Assembly (NCBI RefSeq): GCF_004296935.1
Contig: NZ_SCVH01000118.1
Location: 1 to 46,491, forward strand
Origin: Reyranella sp.
GTDB lineage: Bacteria; Pseudomonadota; Alphaproteobacteria; Reyranellales; Reyranellaceae
DNA length: 46,491 bases
Direction of reading: 5' to 3'
Part shown: positions 8,566 to 17,465 of the stretch, in pieces
How the letters are laid out: each line of letters begins with the position of its first letter
Numbering within the stretch: the stretch's first letter is position 1
Notes under the pieces: generated by a model
Told to the model about the DNA's origin: nothing
Seen by the model: only the letters and a program-made list of their open reading frames with translations
Database searches by the model: none
Program-made: the position numbers and the translations under genes

Positions 8566-9804
8566 ATGCGGATGGTCCGTCTGGTGGTCTTGGCTACGGT
8601 CGCGGTCGTAGTCTGCGGGACTGCCTATGTTTATCGCAATGACGTGGCCCAGCGCCTGGGGTTTGGCACATCGGCGAAAGCCGCCGAGCAGGCCCAGGCC
8701 AGCAGCCCGGCCGGCATGGCGCAACCGCAGGGCCGGCGTGGCCGTGCCAATCCCGGTGGGCCGGTCCCGGTCGTGGTCGCCAAGATCGCCCAGAAGCCGA
8801 TGCCGGTCATCGTCGATGCGGTCGGCACCGTGCAGGCGATCGCCTCCATCCAGATCAAGCCGCGCATCGACAGCCAGATCATGAAGGTCCATGTCGAGGA
8901 GGGCGCGCTGGTCAAGGAAGGCGACCTGCTGTTCGAACTCGATTCCCGCACGCTCAAGGCCCAGCTCGGCCAGATCGAGGCCCAGATCCGCAAGGACCAG
9001 GCGCAGCTCGTCCAGGCCCGGCGCGACCATCAGCGTTATGAGGATCTGCTGTCGAAGAACGCCGGCACCGTGGTGCAGCGTGACAACGCTCACACATCGG
9101 TCAAGGCGGCCGAAGCCCAACTCGAGGCCGACGAGGCGGCCAAGGCGAGCGTCACGACGCTGCTCACCTACACCGAGATCCGTGCACCGGTGTCGGGCCG
9201 AATCGGCTCGATTGCGAGCAAGGCGGGTGCGGTCGTCCGGGTCGGCGACAATTCGCTCGCCAGCACGCTGGCAACCATCAACCAGGTCGACCCGATCTTC
9301 GTCTCCTTCGCGATCCCGCAGGTGCTCTTGCCCGACCTGCGCGCCGCCATGGCCAAGGGCCCGGTCAAGGTCACCGCGATCGTCGGCGAGGCCAAGAAGC
9401 AATCCGGCGCGATGGCGTTCATCGAAAACACCGTCGATCCCAACACCGGCACGGTGACCGCCAAGGCGCGTATCGCCAATGCCAACGAGCTTCTCTGGCC
9501 CGGCCAGTTCGTCAGGGTCGAGGTCATCCTCGGCATTGAGCCGGAGGCGGTCGCGGTTCCGTCGGCAGCCGTCCAGCTTTCGCCGCTGGGGGCCTACGTG
9601 TTCGTCGTCAAGGATGGGGTCGCGGAGGTCCGGCAGGTTGTCGTCAGCCGTACCCAGAGCGGCGAGTCGGTGATCGGCAAGGGCCTCGCCGATGGTGAGT
9701 CCGTCGTGGTCGACGGCCAGCTTCGGCTGGTCAACGGTGCTGCGGTCGCCGTGCGCCCGCCGCCGGCCGAGGTGGCCAAGCCCCCGGCGCCGCCGCGCGG
9801 CTGA
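8566..9804 (+). CDS. RND efflux periplasmic adaptor (MdtA/MexE-like)
   Basis: This membrane fusion protein of 412 residues couples an RND pump to an outer-membrane channel. An N-terminal hydrophobic anchor (LVVLATVAVVVCG) precedes a Gly/Arg-rich linker. Then come the first lipoyl half (IKPRIDSQIMKVHVEEG), a coiled-coil hairpin rich in Gln and Glu, the second lipoyl half (TEIRAPVSGRIGS), and a barrel domain with the MdtA signature DPNTGTVTAKARI. ATG 8566 is preceded by GGAG with a nine-base spacer; an in-frame TTG at 8551 is less likely. The pump gene begins 18 bases downstream. No outer-membrane factor is present. Confidence 0.9.
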   Translation: MRMVRLVVLATVAVVVCGTAYVYRNDVAQRLGFGTSAKAAEQAQASSPAGMAQPQGRRGRANPGGPVPVVVAKIAQKPMPVIVDAVGTVQAIASIQIKPRIDSQIMKVHVEEGALVKEGDLLFELDSRTLKAQLGQIEAQIRKDQAQLVQARRDHQRYEDLLSKNAGTVVQRDNAHTSVKAAEAQLEADEAAKASVTTLLTYTEIRAPVSGRIGSIASKAGAVVRVGDNSLASTLATINQVDPIFVSFAIPQVLLPDLRAAMAKGPVKVTAIVGEAKKQSGAMAFIENTVDPNTGTVTAKARIANANELLWPGQFVRVEVILGIEPEAVAVPSAAVQLSPLGAYVFVVKDGVAEVRQVVVSRTQSGESVIGKGLADGESVVVDGQLRLVNGAAVAVRPPPAEVAKPPAPPRG

Positions 9805-9822
9805 TCGGCACGGAGACCGGAT

Positions 9823-12800
9823 ATGAATCTGTCAGAACTCTGTATCCGCCGGCCGGTGATGACCATCCTGGTCATGGCGTCGTTCGTCATCGCCGGCATG
9901 TTCGCCTACAAGCAGCTCCCCGTCGCCGCGATCCCGCGCGTCGAATTTCCGACCATCCAGGTGACGGCCCAGCTTCCCGGGGCCAGCCCCGAGACGATGG
10001 CGGCGTCGGTGGCATCGATCCTGGAGCGCCAGTTCTCGACCATCGCCGGCGTGACGACGATGACCTCGACCTCTTCGCTCGGCAACACATCGATCGTCCT
10101 GCAGTTCGACCTCAACCGGAGCATCGACGGCGCCGCGCTCGACGTGCAGTCGGCGATCTCCTCGGCGATGCGGCGGCTGCCGCCGGAAATGACGACGCCG
10201 CCCAGCTTCCGCAAGGTCAATCCGGCCGACTGGGCGGTGATGTTCCTGGCACTGCGCTCCTCCCAGGTGCGGCTGTCGGACATCGACGCCTTCGCCAACC
10301 GGGCGATCCTGCCGCGCGTCTCGACCCTGCCCGGCGTCGCCCAGGTCCTGATCTTCGGTTCGCAGAAGTTCGCCGTGCGCGTGCGGGCCGATCTCGACCA
10401 GCTGGCGGTCCGCGGCCTCACCATGCAGGAGCTGCAGAACGCCGTCGTCAACGCCAACTCGAGCAAGCCGGTCGGCTCGATCGCCGACCAGAAACAGAAC
10501 GCCATCCTCGACGCCACCGGACCGATCAACAAGGCGGCCGACTACATGCCGGTGATCGTGAGCTGGCAGAACGGTGCACCGGTGCGCCTGTCCGACGTCG
10601 CCACCGCCGTCGACAGCGTCGAGAACGACAAGGTCGCGAGCTGGCTCGATGGCACGCGCGCCATCATCATGGGCGTCTACCGGCAGCCCGACGCCAACAC
10701 CGTCGAGGTCGTCGACCGGGTCAAGGCGATCCTGCCGCAAATCCAGGCCGAGCTGCCGCCGGGCGTCGAAGTCCGGTTGCTTGCCGACCGCTCCAAGTCG
10801 ATCCGCGACGCCGTCGAAGATGTCGAATTCACGCTCGTCCTCGCCGCCGTCCTGGTGATCATCGCGATCTATTTCTTCCTGCGCAGCTTCAGGGCCACCC
10901 TCATTCCAGCGGTCGCGCTGCCGATCTCGATCATCGGCACCTTCGCCGGCATGTACGTTCTCGGCCACTCGATCGACAACATCTCGCTACTGGCATTGAC
11001 GCTGGCGGTCGGCTTCGTCGTCGACGACGCCATCGTCATGCTCGAGAACATCGTGCGCCACATCGAGGCCGGCGAGAAACCGATGGAGGCCGCCTTCAAG
11101 GGCTCCAAGGAGGTCGGCTTCACCATCATTTCGATGACGCTGTCGCTGGTCGCCGTGTTCATTCCGGTGCTGTTCATGGGCGGCGTGGTCGGCCGCATGT
11201 TCAACGAATTCGGCCTCGTCATCAGCATGGCGATCCTGATCTCCGGCCTGGTGTCGCTGACGCTGACGCCGATGCTGTGCTCGCGCATGCTGAAGCCGAT
11301 CGACCACCACGAGAAGCACAACTTCCTGCTCAGGCTCTTCGAGTGGAGTTTCAAGAAGGTCACCGACGGTTACGCCTGGGCGCTGAAGCGCACCGTCAGA
11401 ATGCCGCGCATCGTCCTTGCCTTCACGCTCGGCACCTTCGTTGTGACCGCGATCCTGTTCCAGGCGGTGCCCAAGGGCTTCTTTCCGTCCGAGGATATCG
11501 GCCAGATCACCGGTTCGACGGTCGGCCCCGACGATGCCTCGTTCGACGCCATGGTCGCGCGCCAGACGGCTCTGGCCGAGGTCATCCGGCGCGATCCCGA
11601 TGTCGCTTCGGTCGTGTCGACGGTCGGTGGCGGCAACGCCGCGGCAACGGTCACGTCGGGGCGCATGTTCATCATGCTGCGCGACAAGCCCGAACGGAAG
11701 GACAGCGCCCAGCAGGTGATCGCCCGCTTGCGCCGCGCCACGGCCACGGTGCCCGGCATCAACATCTTTTTCCAGGCGGTGCAGTCGATCAACATCGGCA
11801 CGACCCAGACGCGGGCGCAGTACCAGTTCGGCATGCGCTCGAGCGATCTCGCGCTCCTGCGTGAATACGCGCCGCGGATGGAAGCCGCGATGCGTCGCAT
11901 CCCCAGCATCCTCGACGTCAACACCGACCTGCAGGTCCGCGCCCGCTCGGCGCTGATCGAGATCGACCGCGACATCGCTTCCCGGCTCGGCATCTCGGTC
12001 GATCAGATTCGGCTGCTGCTCTATTCGGCTTTCGGCTCGCGTCAGGTGTCGACGATCTACGCCTCCGACGACACCTATCAGGTCATCCTCGAGGCCGATC
12101 CGAAGTACGCCGATGCCAGCGACATCCTGCGCCGCCTGCAGGTGCGCACGCCCAACGGCAGTCTGGTGCCGCTCGATACGCTGGCCAAGCGCATCGACAA
12201 GCCGACGGCACTCACCGTCAACCACATCGCCCAGCTTCCCTCGGTGATCGTCTCGTTCAATCTGGCGCCGGGCATTGCGCTCGGCCAGGCGGTCGCCGAC
12301 ATCCAGGCGGCGGCGGCCGAAGTCGGCCTGCCGGCCAGCGTCGCCACCAGCTTCGAGGGCAGCGCCCAGGTCTTCCAGCAGGCGGTCGCCAACCAGGGGC
12401 TGCTGCTGTTTGCCGCCGTGCTGGTGATCTACATCATCCTCGGCATTCTCTATGAGAACTTCATCCACCCGCTCACCATCCTGTCCGGCCTGCCGTCGGC
12501 AGGCATCGGCGCGCTGGCGACGCTGATGCTGTTCGGCATGGACCTCAGCGTCATCGCCATGATCGGCGTCGTCATGCTGATCGGCATCGTCAAGAAGAAC
12601 GCCATCATGATGGTCGACTTCGCCATCGAACGGCGCTCGCAGGGCGCGTCGGCCGAGGTCGCCATCGTCGAGGCCGCACAGCTGCGCTTCCGTCCGATCA
12701 TGATGACCACCGTGTGCGCGCTGCTCGGTGCACTGCCGATCGCCCTCGGCAGCGGTGCCGGCGCCGAACTGCGCCAGCCGCTCGGCATCACGGTGGTTGG

Positions 12801-12948
12801 CGGCCTGCTGGTGTCGCAGCTGCTCACGCTGTTCATCACGCCGGTGGTCTATATCTGGTTCGACCGCCTGACCGGCATGCGCTTCAGCCCGGGCTGGGCC
12901 AGGCGCTGGCGCACCAGGGGCCGGGTGCCTGCCGCGCCGGCCGAATAG
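9823..12948 (+). CDS. RND-family multidrug efflux transporter (MdtB/MuxB-like)
   Basis: This inner-membrane trimeric proton/drug antiporter of 1041 residues has standard HAE1 length. The N terminus (CIRRPVMTILVMASFVIAG) is the first membrane helix, followed by the family segment LPVAAIPRVEFPTIQV. Helix 4 carries the Asp-Asp proton relay in VGFVVDDAIVMLENI. The second half repeats the architecture, ending in the last helical block around VVGGLLVSQLLTLFITPVVY. The start of ordinary HAE pumps is preserved, and the sequence style is nearer MdtB/C than AcrB. It lies 18 bases after its adaptor and 28 bases before the amidase gene, so efflux and amide hydrolysis may share a transcript. Confidence 0.92.
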   Translation: MNLSELCIRRPVMTILVMASFVIAGMFAYKQLPVAAIPRVEFPTIQVTAQLPGASPETMAASVASILERQFSTIAGVTTMTSTSSLGNTSIVLQFDLNRSIDGAALDVQSAISSAMRRLPPEMTTPPSFRKVNPADWAVMFLALRSSQVRLSDIDAFANRAILPRVSTLPGVAQVLIFGSQKFAVRVRADLDQLAVRGLTMQELQNAVVNANSSKPVGSIADQKQNAILDATGPINKAADYMPVIVSWQNGAPVRLSDVATAVDSVENDKVASWLDGTRAIIMGVYRQPDANTVEVVDRVKAILPQIQAELPPGVEVRLLADRSKSIRDAVEDVEFTLVLAAVLVIIAIYFFLRSFRATLIPAVALPISIIGTFAGMYVLGHSIDNISLLALTLAVGFVVDDAIVMLENIVRHIEAGEKPMEAAFKGSKEVGFTIISMTLSLVAVFIPVLFMGGVVGRMFNEFGLVISMAILISGLVSLTLTPMLCSRMLKPIDHHEKHNFLLRLFEWSFKKVTDGYAWALKRTVRMPRIVLAFTLGTFVVTAILFQAVPKGFFPSEDIGQITGSTVGPDDASFDAMVARQTALAEVIRRDPDVASVVSTVGGGNAAATVTSGRMFIMLRDKPERKDSAQQVIARLRRATATVPGINIFFQAVQSINIGTTQTRAQYQFGMRSSDLALLREYAPRMEAAMRRIPSILDVNTDLQVRARSALIEIDRDIASRLGISVDQIRLLLYSAFGSRQVSTIYASDDTYQVILEADPKYADASDILRRLQVRTPNGSLVPLDTLAKRIDKPTALTVNHIAQLPSVIVSFNLAPGIALGQAVADIQAAAAEVGLPASVATSFEGSAQVFQQAVANQGLLLFAAVLVIYIILGILYENFIHPLTILSGLPSAGIGALATLMLFGMDLSVIAMIGVVMLIGIVKKNAIMMVDFAIERRSQGASAEVAIVEAAQLRFRPIMMTTVCALLGALPIALGSGAGAELRQPLGITVVGGLLVSQLLTLFITPVVYIWFDRLTGMRFSPGWARRWRTRGRVPAAPAE

Positions 12949-12976
12949 TTCCCCTTCCGACAAGAGAGCAGCTTCC

Positions 12977-14152
12977 ATGACCGACGATATCGGCGCGTTC
13001 GTGCCGGGCCCGCGTGTCCGCATCGAGGGACGCGCCGGCGGGCCGCTCGGCGGTCTCACCTTCGCCGCCAAGGATCTGTTCGACGTCGCGGGCGTCGTGA
13101 CGGGTGGCGGCAACCACGACTGGCCGACCGGCCGGCCCATCCCGAAGAAGAACGCGTGGGCGGTGCAGACCCTGCTCGATGCCGGCGCGACGCTGATCGG
13201 CAAGACCATCACCGACGAAGTCTCGCTCGGCATCCTGGGCGAGAACGCCTTCGACGGCACGCCGGTCAACGTCCGGGCACCGGGCCGTGTGCCGGGCGGC
13301 TCCTCGTCCGGCTCGGCGGCCGCGGTCGCGGCAGGGATCTGCGATACTGCGCTCGGCACCGATACCGGCGGCTCGGTGCGGGTGCCCGCGAGCTTCTGCG
13401 GCCTCTACGGCATCCGCCCGACGCACGGACGGATCGACGTCACCGGCATGCTGCCCCAGGCACCGACCTCTGACACCACGGGCTGGTTCGCCCGCGACGC
13501 CGCGACCTTCGCCAGGGTGTCGTCGGCATTGTTGAGCGAGGCGATTCCAACAGCGCTGCCGACCAAACTGATCGTGGCGGTGGACACCTTCGGTTTTGCC
13601 GATGCCAACGTCGCCGAAGCCCTGCAGCCGACGGTGAAGCGCCTCGGCGCGCTCATCGGCGACAGCCGCGAGGAGATCATGGCGCCGCAGGGCCTCTCGG
13701 TGTGGGCGCGGGCGCAGCGCAGCCTGCAGCCCGTCGAGGCCTATGCCACGTTCAAGGACTGGCTCGACAAGGGCAATCCACGCTTCGCCTTCTCGGTCGC
13801 CAAGGCGCTGGTGATGGGCTCGATGATCCCCGAGAGCGAGCGCGTGTGGGCCAACCTGATGCGTCAGGAAGCGCGCAGCCGCATGAAGTACCTGCTGCCG
13901 GCCGGCACCATCCTCTGCCTGCCGACCACGCCGTTCCCGGCGCCGCTCTGCGGCCAACCGCTCTCCGTGCTCGATCCGTTGCGCGACCGCATCACCTGCC
14001 TCTGCGCACAGGGCGGCCTCGCCGGCCATCCGCAGGTCAACATTCCAGGTGCGACGGTCGATGGCCTGCCGATCGGGCTCTCGATCATCGGACCGCGCGG
14101 CAGCGACGCCACGCTGGTCGCCGTGGCCCGGGCTCTGGACAAGACGGCGTGA
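12977..14152 (+). CDS. Amidase-signature-family hydrolase
   Basis: This probable cytoplasmic amidase of 391 residues is short for the family. The Ser-cisSer-Lys triad is intact: Lys32 (in FAAKDLFDV), cis-Ser109 (in PGGSSSGSA) and the nucleophile Ser133 (in GTDTGGSVRVPAS), with the normal 24-residue spacing between the serines. Family members include GatA, AtzE/AtzF and indoleacetamide hydrolase. No GatB or GatC is nearby, so a tRNA role is unlikely. The stop overlaps the GTG start of an AtzH-like gene, which suggests co-translation. That pairing points to AtzE-like chemistry on small amides or ureides. The substrate is inferred only. Confidence 0.88.
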   Translation: MTDDIGAFVPGPRVRIEGRAGGPLGGLTFAAKDLFDVAGVVTGGGNHDWPTGRPIPKKNAWAVQTLLDAGATLIGKTITDEVSLGILGENAFDGTPVNVRAPGRVPGGSSSGSAAAVAAGICDTALGTDTGGSVRVPASFCGLYGIRPTHGRIDVTGMLPQAPTSDTTGWFARDAATFARVSSALLSEAIPTALPTKLIVAVDTFGFADANVAEALQPTVKRLGALIGDSREEIMAPQGLSVWARAQRSLQPVEAYATFKDWLDKGNPRFAFSVAKALVMGSMIPESERVWANLMRQEARSRMKYLLPAGTILCLPTTPFPAPLCGQPLSVLDPLRDRITCLCAQGGLAGHPQVNIPGATVDGLPIGLSIIGPRGSDATLVAVARALDKTA

Positions 14153-14553
14153 GCGATCGCACGCCCAACATTCCCGAAGTTGTCGAGGAAGTCCGTCAGC
14201 TCTTCGAGCGCTACGAGCAGGCCCTGATCGACAAGAACGTCGAGGTGCTCGACACCACCTTCTGGAACAGCCCGTACGCCATCCGTCTGGCGAACCACGA
14301 GCACGGCTACGGCTTTGACCGCATCCACGCCCATCGCGTGGCGCGCGTGCCGGGCCCCGGCACCAAGGAGAAGCGCCTGCGCCTCGATATCGTGACCGTG
14401 GGCCGCGGCATCGCCACCGTCACGTTGGTCTACAAGGTGCGCGGCCGGGAGATGACCGGCCGGCAGATGCAGACCTGGGTGCGCTTCCCCGATGCAGGCT
14501 GGAAAGTCATCGCCGCCCATGTCTCTATGATCGGGGAAACGCCCGTATTGTAG
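14149..14553 (+). CDS. AtzH-like (DUF3225, SnoaL-fold) protein
   Basis: The protein has 134 residues. Visible features are an N-terminal helix (VVEEVRQLFERYEQALI), the family segment TTFWNSPYAIRLANHEHGYG, and a beta-sheet half with VTLVYKVRGREMTGRQMQTWVRF, ending in WKVIAAHVSM. This matches the AtzH/DUF3225 group of the cystatin-like NTF2 superfamily, which is often encoded beside AtzE-type amidases. The GTG start overlaps the amidase TGA by four bases. The amidohydrolase gene starts eight bases after its stop. No small AtzG-type subunit gene is seen between them. The exact reaction is not established for this subgroup. Confidence 0.8.
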   Translation: MSDRTPNIPEVVEEVRQLFERYEQALIDKNVEVLDTTFWNSPYAIRLANHEHGYGFDRIHAHRVARVPGPGTKEKRLRLDIVTVGRGIATVTLVYKVRGREMTGRQMQTWVRFPDAGWKVIAAHVSMIGETPVL

Positions 14554-14561
14554 AGGCCGCA

Positions 14562-15599
14562 ATGACTGAACAAGCACCGCAGCTCGGCAACGTGATGACT
14601 CCCGACGCGGCCTGGGTCGCCAAGGTGAGCGAACCCGCCCTCGAACCCGACTTGCCCATCGTCGATCCGCACCATCATTTGTGGCAGCGCGCCGGCAACG
14701 ACTACCTGTTCCACGACCTGCTTGCCGACACCCGGACCGGCCACAACATCGTCGCCACCGTCTTCGTCGATTGCCACTCGATGTACCGCAAGGGCGGCCC
14801 GGCCGAGTTGCGCTGCACCGGCGAGACCGAGTTCGCCAATGGCGTCGCCGCCATGAGTGCGAGCGGCCTCTACGGCAATCTGCGCGCCTGCGCCGGCATT
14901 GTCGGCCATGTCGACCTGCGCCTGGGCGGCAGGGCGGGCGCCGTGTTCGATGCCCAGATCGCCGCCGGCAACGGCCGCTTCAAGGGCATCCGCCATCAGA
15001 CCGGCTGGGACGCGGATCCCGGCATCCGCAACTCCCGGACCGATCCGACGCCGGAGCTGACACGCGACAAGACCTGGCGCGCGGGCTTCGCCGAGCTGGC
15101 CAGGCGCAACCTCACCTTCGATGCCTGGCTCTATCATCCGCAGCTGGCCGAGATCGCCGAGCTCGCCGATGCCTTTCCCGGCACGACCGTCATTCTCGAC
15201 CATGTCGGCGGGCCCTTGGGCTACGCCGGATACGCCGGCCGCCATGACGAGGTGAGGGCCGCCTGGCAGAAATCGATGATCGAACTCGCGAAGCGCCAGA
15301 ACATCGTCGTAAAGGTCGGCGGCCTCGGCATGGCCATGGGCTGGTTCGATTTCTATCAGCGCCCGGCGCCGCCCAGCTCGCAGATGCTGGCCGAGGCCTT
15401 CAAGCCCTGGGTCGAGACCTGCATCGAACTGTTCGGTGCAAATCGCTGCATGTTCGAAAGCAATTTCCCGGTCGACAAGATCACATCCGGCTACGGCGTG
15501 CTGTGGAATGCCTTCAAGCGTCTGGCATCGGGCGCCTCGGCTTCCGAGAAGACTGCCCTGTTTTCGGGCACCGCGAGCCGCGTGTACCGCCTCGACTGA
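14562..15599 (+). CDS. Amidohydrolase-2 family metal-dependent hydrolase
   Basis: This TIM-barrel hydrolase has 345 residues. The metal-binding His cluster at the end of strand 1 is His37-His38-His39 (VDPHHHLW). Later ligands or catalytic residues are probably the His in GIRHQTGW, the His in ILDHVGGP and the Asp in ESNFPVD. This pattern fits the Amidohydro_2 group, which includes 2-pyrone-4,6-dicarboxylate lactonase and L-fuconolactonase. Lactone, amide or ring opening, or decarboxylation, are all possible. AGAGG lies five bases before the ATG. It is the last gene of the run that begins with the RND genes, and it ends 178 bases before the TRAP binding protein. Confidence 0.87.
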   Translation: MTEQAPQLGNVMTPDAAWVAKVSEPALEPDLPIVDPHHHLWQRAGNDYLFHDLLADTRTGHNIVATVFVDCHSMYRKGGPAELRCTGETEFANGVAAMSASGLYGNLRACAGIVGHVDLRLGGRAGAVFDAQIAAGNGRFKGIRHQTGWDADPGIRNSRTDPTPELTRDKTWRAGFAELARRNLTFDAWLYHPQLAEIAELADAFPGTTVILDHVGGPLGYAGYAGRHDEVRAAWQKSMIELAKRQNIVVKVGGLGMAMGWFDFYQRPAPPSSQMLAEAFKPWVETCIELFGANRCMFESNFPVDKITSGYGVLWNAFKRLASGASASEKTALFSGTASRVYRLD

Positions 15600-15606
15600 T
15601 AGTTGT

Positions 15607-15649
15607 TTGACATTCCGGGCGCCGGCCGGCAATTTCGTTGTCAGACAAC
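15607..15649 (+). promoter_or_regulatory. TRAP operon control region: TTGACA and GntR-type palindrome
   Basis: A perfect -35 hexamer TTGACA lies at 15607-15612; the expected -10 position is poor. At 15637-15649 is the perfect 13-base palindrome GTTGTC-A-GACAAC, the form typical of GntR/FCD-family operators. A degenerate copy (9 of 13 matches) covers 15602-15614. No GntR gene lies in the window. The layout suggests a repressor-controlled promoter for dctP, probably induced by the transported acid. Confidence 0.5.
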
Positions 15650-15777
15650 TTTGTTGCATCCGGAATCGGGGCGGCAACCGGCAGGTCGATCAACGGCCGT
15701 CGGATCAGGGAGCGAAGGACTAGACCAACGAAGTCGACTGTCTTTCGCCGTGGCTTGGACCTACGGGAGGAAAAAAC

Positions 15778-16827
15778 ATGCGCGTGATTGGTAAGTTGGG
15801 AGTAATCGCGGCTGCTGCGGCGGTGGCCCTGGGCGCAGGCACGGCCGTCGCCCAGGACAAGAAGGTCCGCATCCAGATGCAGTCGAACTTCGCGTCGACG
15901 CTGGCCCTGCTGGGACCGAACGCCAAATACACGGTCGACCAGGTCAACAAATTGTCGGGCGGCAGCATCGACATGAAGTTCTTCGAGCCGGGTGCCCTGG
16001 TGCCGCCGGGACAGGCGTTCGACGCGGTCTCGTCGGGTGCGCTCGACGCCGCCTGGGCGACGCCGGGCTTCTGGACCGGCAAGGACATCGCCTTCGCCGT
16101 GTACTCGACCGTGCCGTTCGGCCCGGGCCTCGGCGAATACCTCGGCTGGATGAAGGAGGGCGGCGGCGAGAAATTGCTGCAGGCGCTCTACGCCAAGTAC
16201 AACATCCATTCAGTGATCTGCCATCTGATCCCGCCCGAGGCCTCGGGCTGGTTCCGCAAGGAGATCAAGACTCTCGAGGACCTCAAGGGCCTCAAGATGC
16301 GCTTCTTCGGTCTTGGCGCCAACGTCATGCAGAATCTCGGTGTCTCGACCCAGCTCCTGCAGGCCGGTGAAATCTTCCAGGCGCTGCAGCTCGGCACCAT
16401 CGACGCCACCGAGTTCTCGATGCCGGTGATGGACCTGAGCCTCGGCTTCCACCAGGTGGCGAAGTTCTACTACTTCCCGGGCTGGCATCAGCAGGCGACG
16501 TTCGGTGACATGATCATCAACAAGACCAAGTGGGATTCGCTGTCGGCGACGCAGAAGGCCCAGGTCGAGGCGGCCTGCGACCAGACCGTGCTCAAGGGCA
16601 TCAGCGTCGGCGAAACGGTTCAGGGACCTGCCCTGAAGGAGATCGAGGGCAAGGGCGTCAAGCTGATGACCTGGAGCCCCGAATTCCTCGCCGCCTTCCA
16701 GAAGGAATGGGACAAGGTCGCGGCGGAGCAGGCTGCCAAGAGCCCGGAATTCAAGAAGGCCTGGGACTCGCTCAGCAAGTACCGTGCGGATTACTCGCTC
16801 TGGAAGGAGCGCGGCTACCTCAAGTAG
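15778..16827 (+). CDS. dctP: TRAP transporter substrate-binding protein (DctP family, TakP-like)
   Basis: This periplasmic receptor of 349 residues belongs to a sodium-driven TRAP importer. A signal peptide of about 26 residues ends in TAVAQ. The segments GEIFQALQLGTIDATEFSMP and FYYFPGWHQQATFGDM resemble the 2-oxoacid-binding TakP subgroup, so a carboxylate ligand is likely. The ligand-bridging region lies around LKMRFFGLGANVMQNLGV. The start has GGAGG eleven bases upstream. It heads the operon and is followed by two Q-M permease pairs. A GC-rich hairpin after the stop may keep receptor mRNA more abundant than permease mRNA. Confidence 0.92.
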   Translation: MRVIGKLGVIAAAAAVALGAGTAVAQDKKVRIQMQSNFASTLALLGPNAKYTVDQVNKLSGGSIDMKFFEPGALVPPGQAFDAVSSGALDAAWATPGFWTGKDIAFAVYSTVPFGPGLGEYLGWMKEGGGEKLLQALYAKYNIHSVICHLIPPEASGWFRKEIKTLEDLKGLKMRFFGLGANVMQNLGVSTQLLQAGEIFQALQLGTIDATEFSMPVMDLSLGFHQVAKFYYFPGWHQQATFGDMIINKTKWDSLSATQKAQVEAACDQTVLKGISVGETVQGPALKEIEGKGVKLMTWSPEFLAAFQKEWDKVAAEQAAKSPEFKKAWDSLSKYRADYSLWKERGYLK

Positions 16828-16844
16828 CCGACGAAAAGGCGTAC

Positions 16845-16868
16845 GCGGCCGCTCCTCGGGGCGGCCGC
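16845..16868 (+). other. Intercistronic hairpin between dctP and dctQ
   Basis: Two GCGGCCGC blocks, at 16845-16852 and 16861-16868, are complementary to each other and enclose an eight-base loop. The hairpin is followed by a mixed C/T then G run rather than a T tract, so it is unlikely to be a full terminator. mRNA stabilisation or partial attenuation between receptor and permease genes is the probable role. Confidence 0.6.
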
Positions 16869-16894
16869 TTCTTCTTGGGGGGGGAGTTCGCGTA

Positions 16895-17455
16895 ATGCAG
16901 GCAATGTTGAATGTGAGTGACGTGATCGATCGCACGTTGCAGCGAGTCGCGCATGCGTTCGGTTGGTTGTTCCTCGTCCTGGTGGTGGTCATTTGCTGGG
17001 ACGTGCTGACCCGCAAGCTCGGCTTCCAGATTCCCGGCTTTGGCTCGACGCCGATCCAGGAGCTCGAGTGGCACCTTCATGGTGCGCTGTTCCTGTTCTG
17101 GCTGGGTTACGCCTATACCCGTGACGTCCATGTCCGCATCGACGTGTTCACCGGCCACAGGACGCCGCGCCAGAAGGCCAAGCTGGAGATCTTCGGCATC
17201 CTCTTCTTCGCCATCCCCTATTGCCTGGTGGCCACCTACTACGCCTTCTTCTTCGCCGAAGTGTCGTTCCTGCAGAACGAGCGATCCGACGCGCCGAACG
17301 GGCTGGAGTGGCGATGGATCATCAAGTCCTGCCTGTTCCTCGGCCTGCTGCTGCTCGACGTGGCGGTCATCTCGGTCATGTTCCGCAAGCTGGTCATGAT
17401 CTTCGGTCCTCCCGACCTCGCCGCGCGCGCCTCGACGCCCGTGGTCGGCCAATAG
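16895..17455 (+). CDS. dctQ: TRAP transporter small permease subunit (first copy)
   Basis: This four-helix small membrane subunit of 186 residues holds and orients the large permease. Helices are visible at about 22-40 (GWLFLVLVVVICWDVL), 58-78, 96-120 and 143-165. Conserved family residues appear in the segment GSTPIQELEWHLHGALFLFWLG and in RIDVF. ATG 16895 follows a G-rich ribosome site (GGGGGGGGAG). It is about 40 percent identical by eye to the second small subunit at 18889. The large-subunit gene follows after 10 bases. Confidence 0.9.
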   Translation: MQAMLNVSDVIDRTLQRVAHAFGWLFLVLVVVICWDVLTRKLGFQIPGFGSTPIQELEWHLHGALFLFWLGYAYTRDVHVRIDVFTGHRTPRQKAKLEIFGILFFAIPYCLVATYYAFFFAEVSFLQNERSDAPNGLEWRWIIKSCLFLGLLLLDVAVISVMFRKLVMIFGPPDLAARASTPVVGQ

Positions 17456-17465
17456 GAGGCGCGCC

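Noticed and set aside
10987-13359. Minus-strand open frame of 790 codons over the RND pump and amidase
   Set aside because: Composition is typical of antisense frames, and the plus-strand genes have all expected motifs.
12977-14152. Amidase as GatA of the tRNA amidotransferase
   Set aside because: No gatB or gatC nearby, the protein is about 90 residues shorter than GatA, and it is coupled to an AtzH-like gene.
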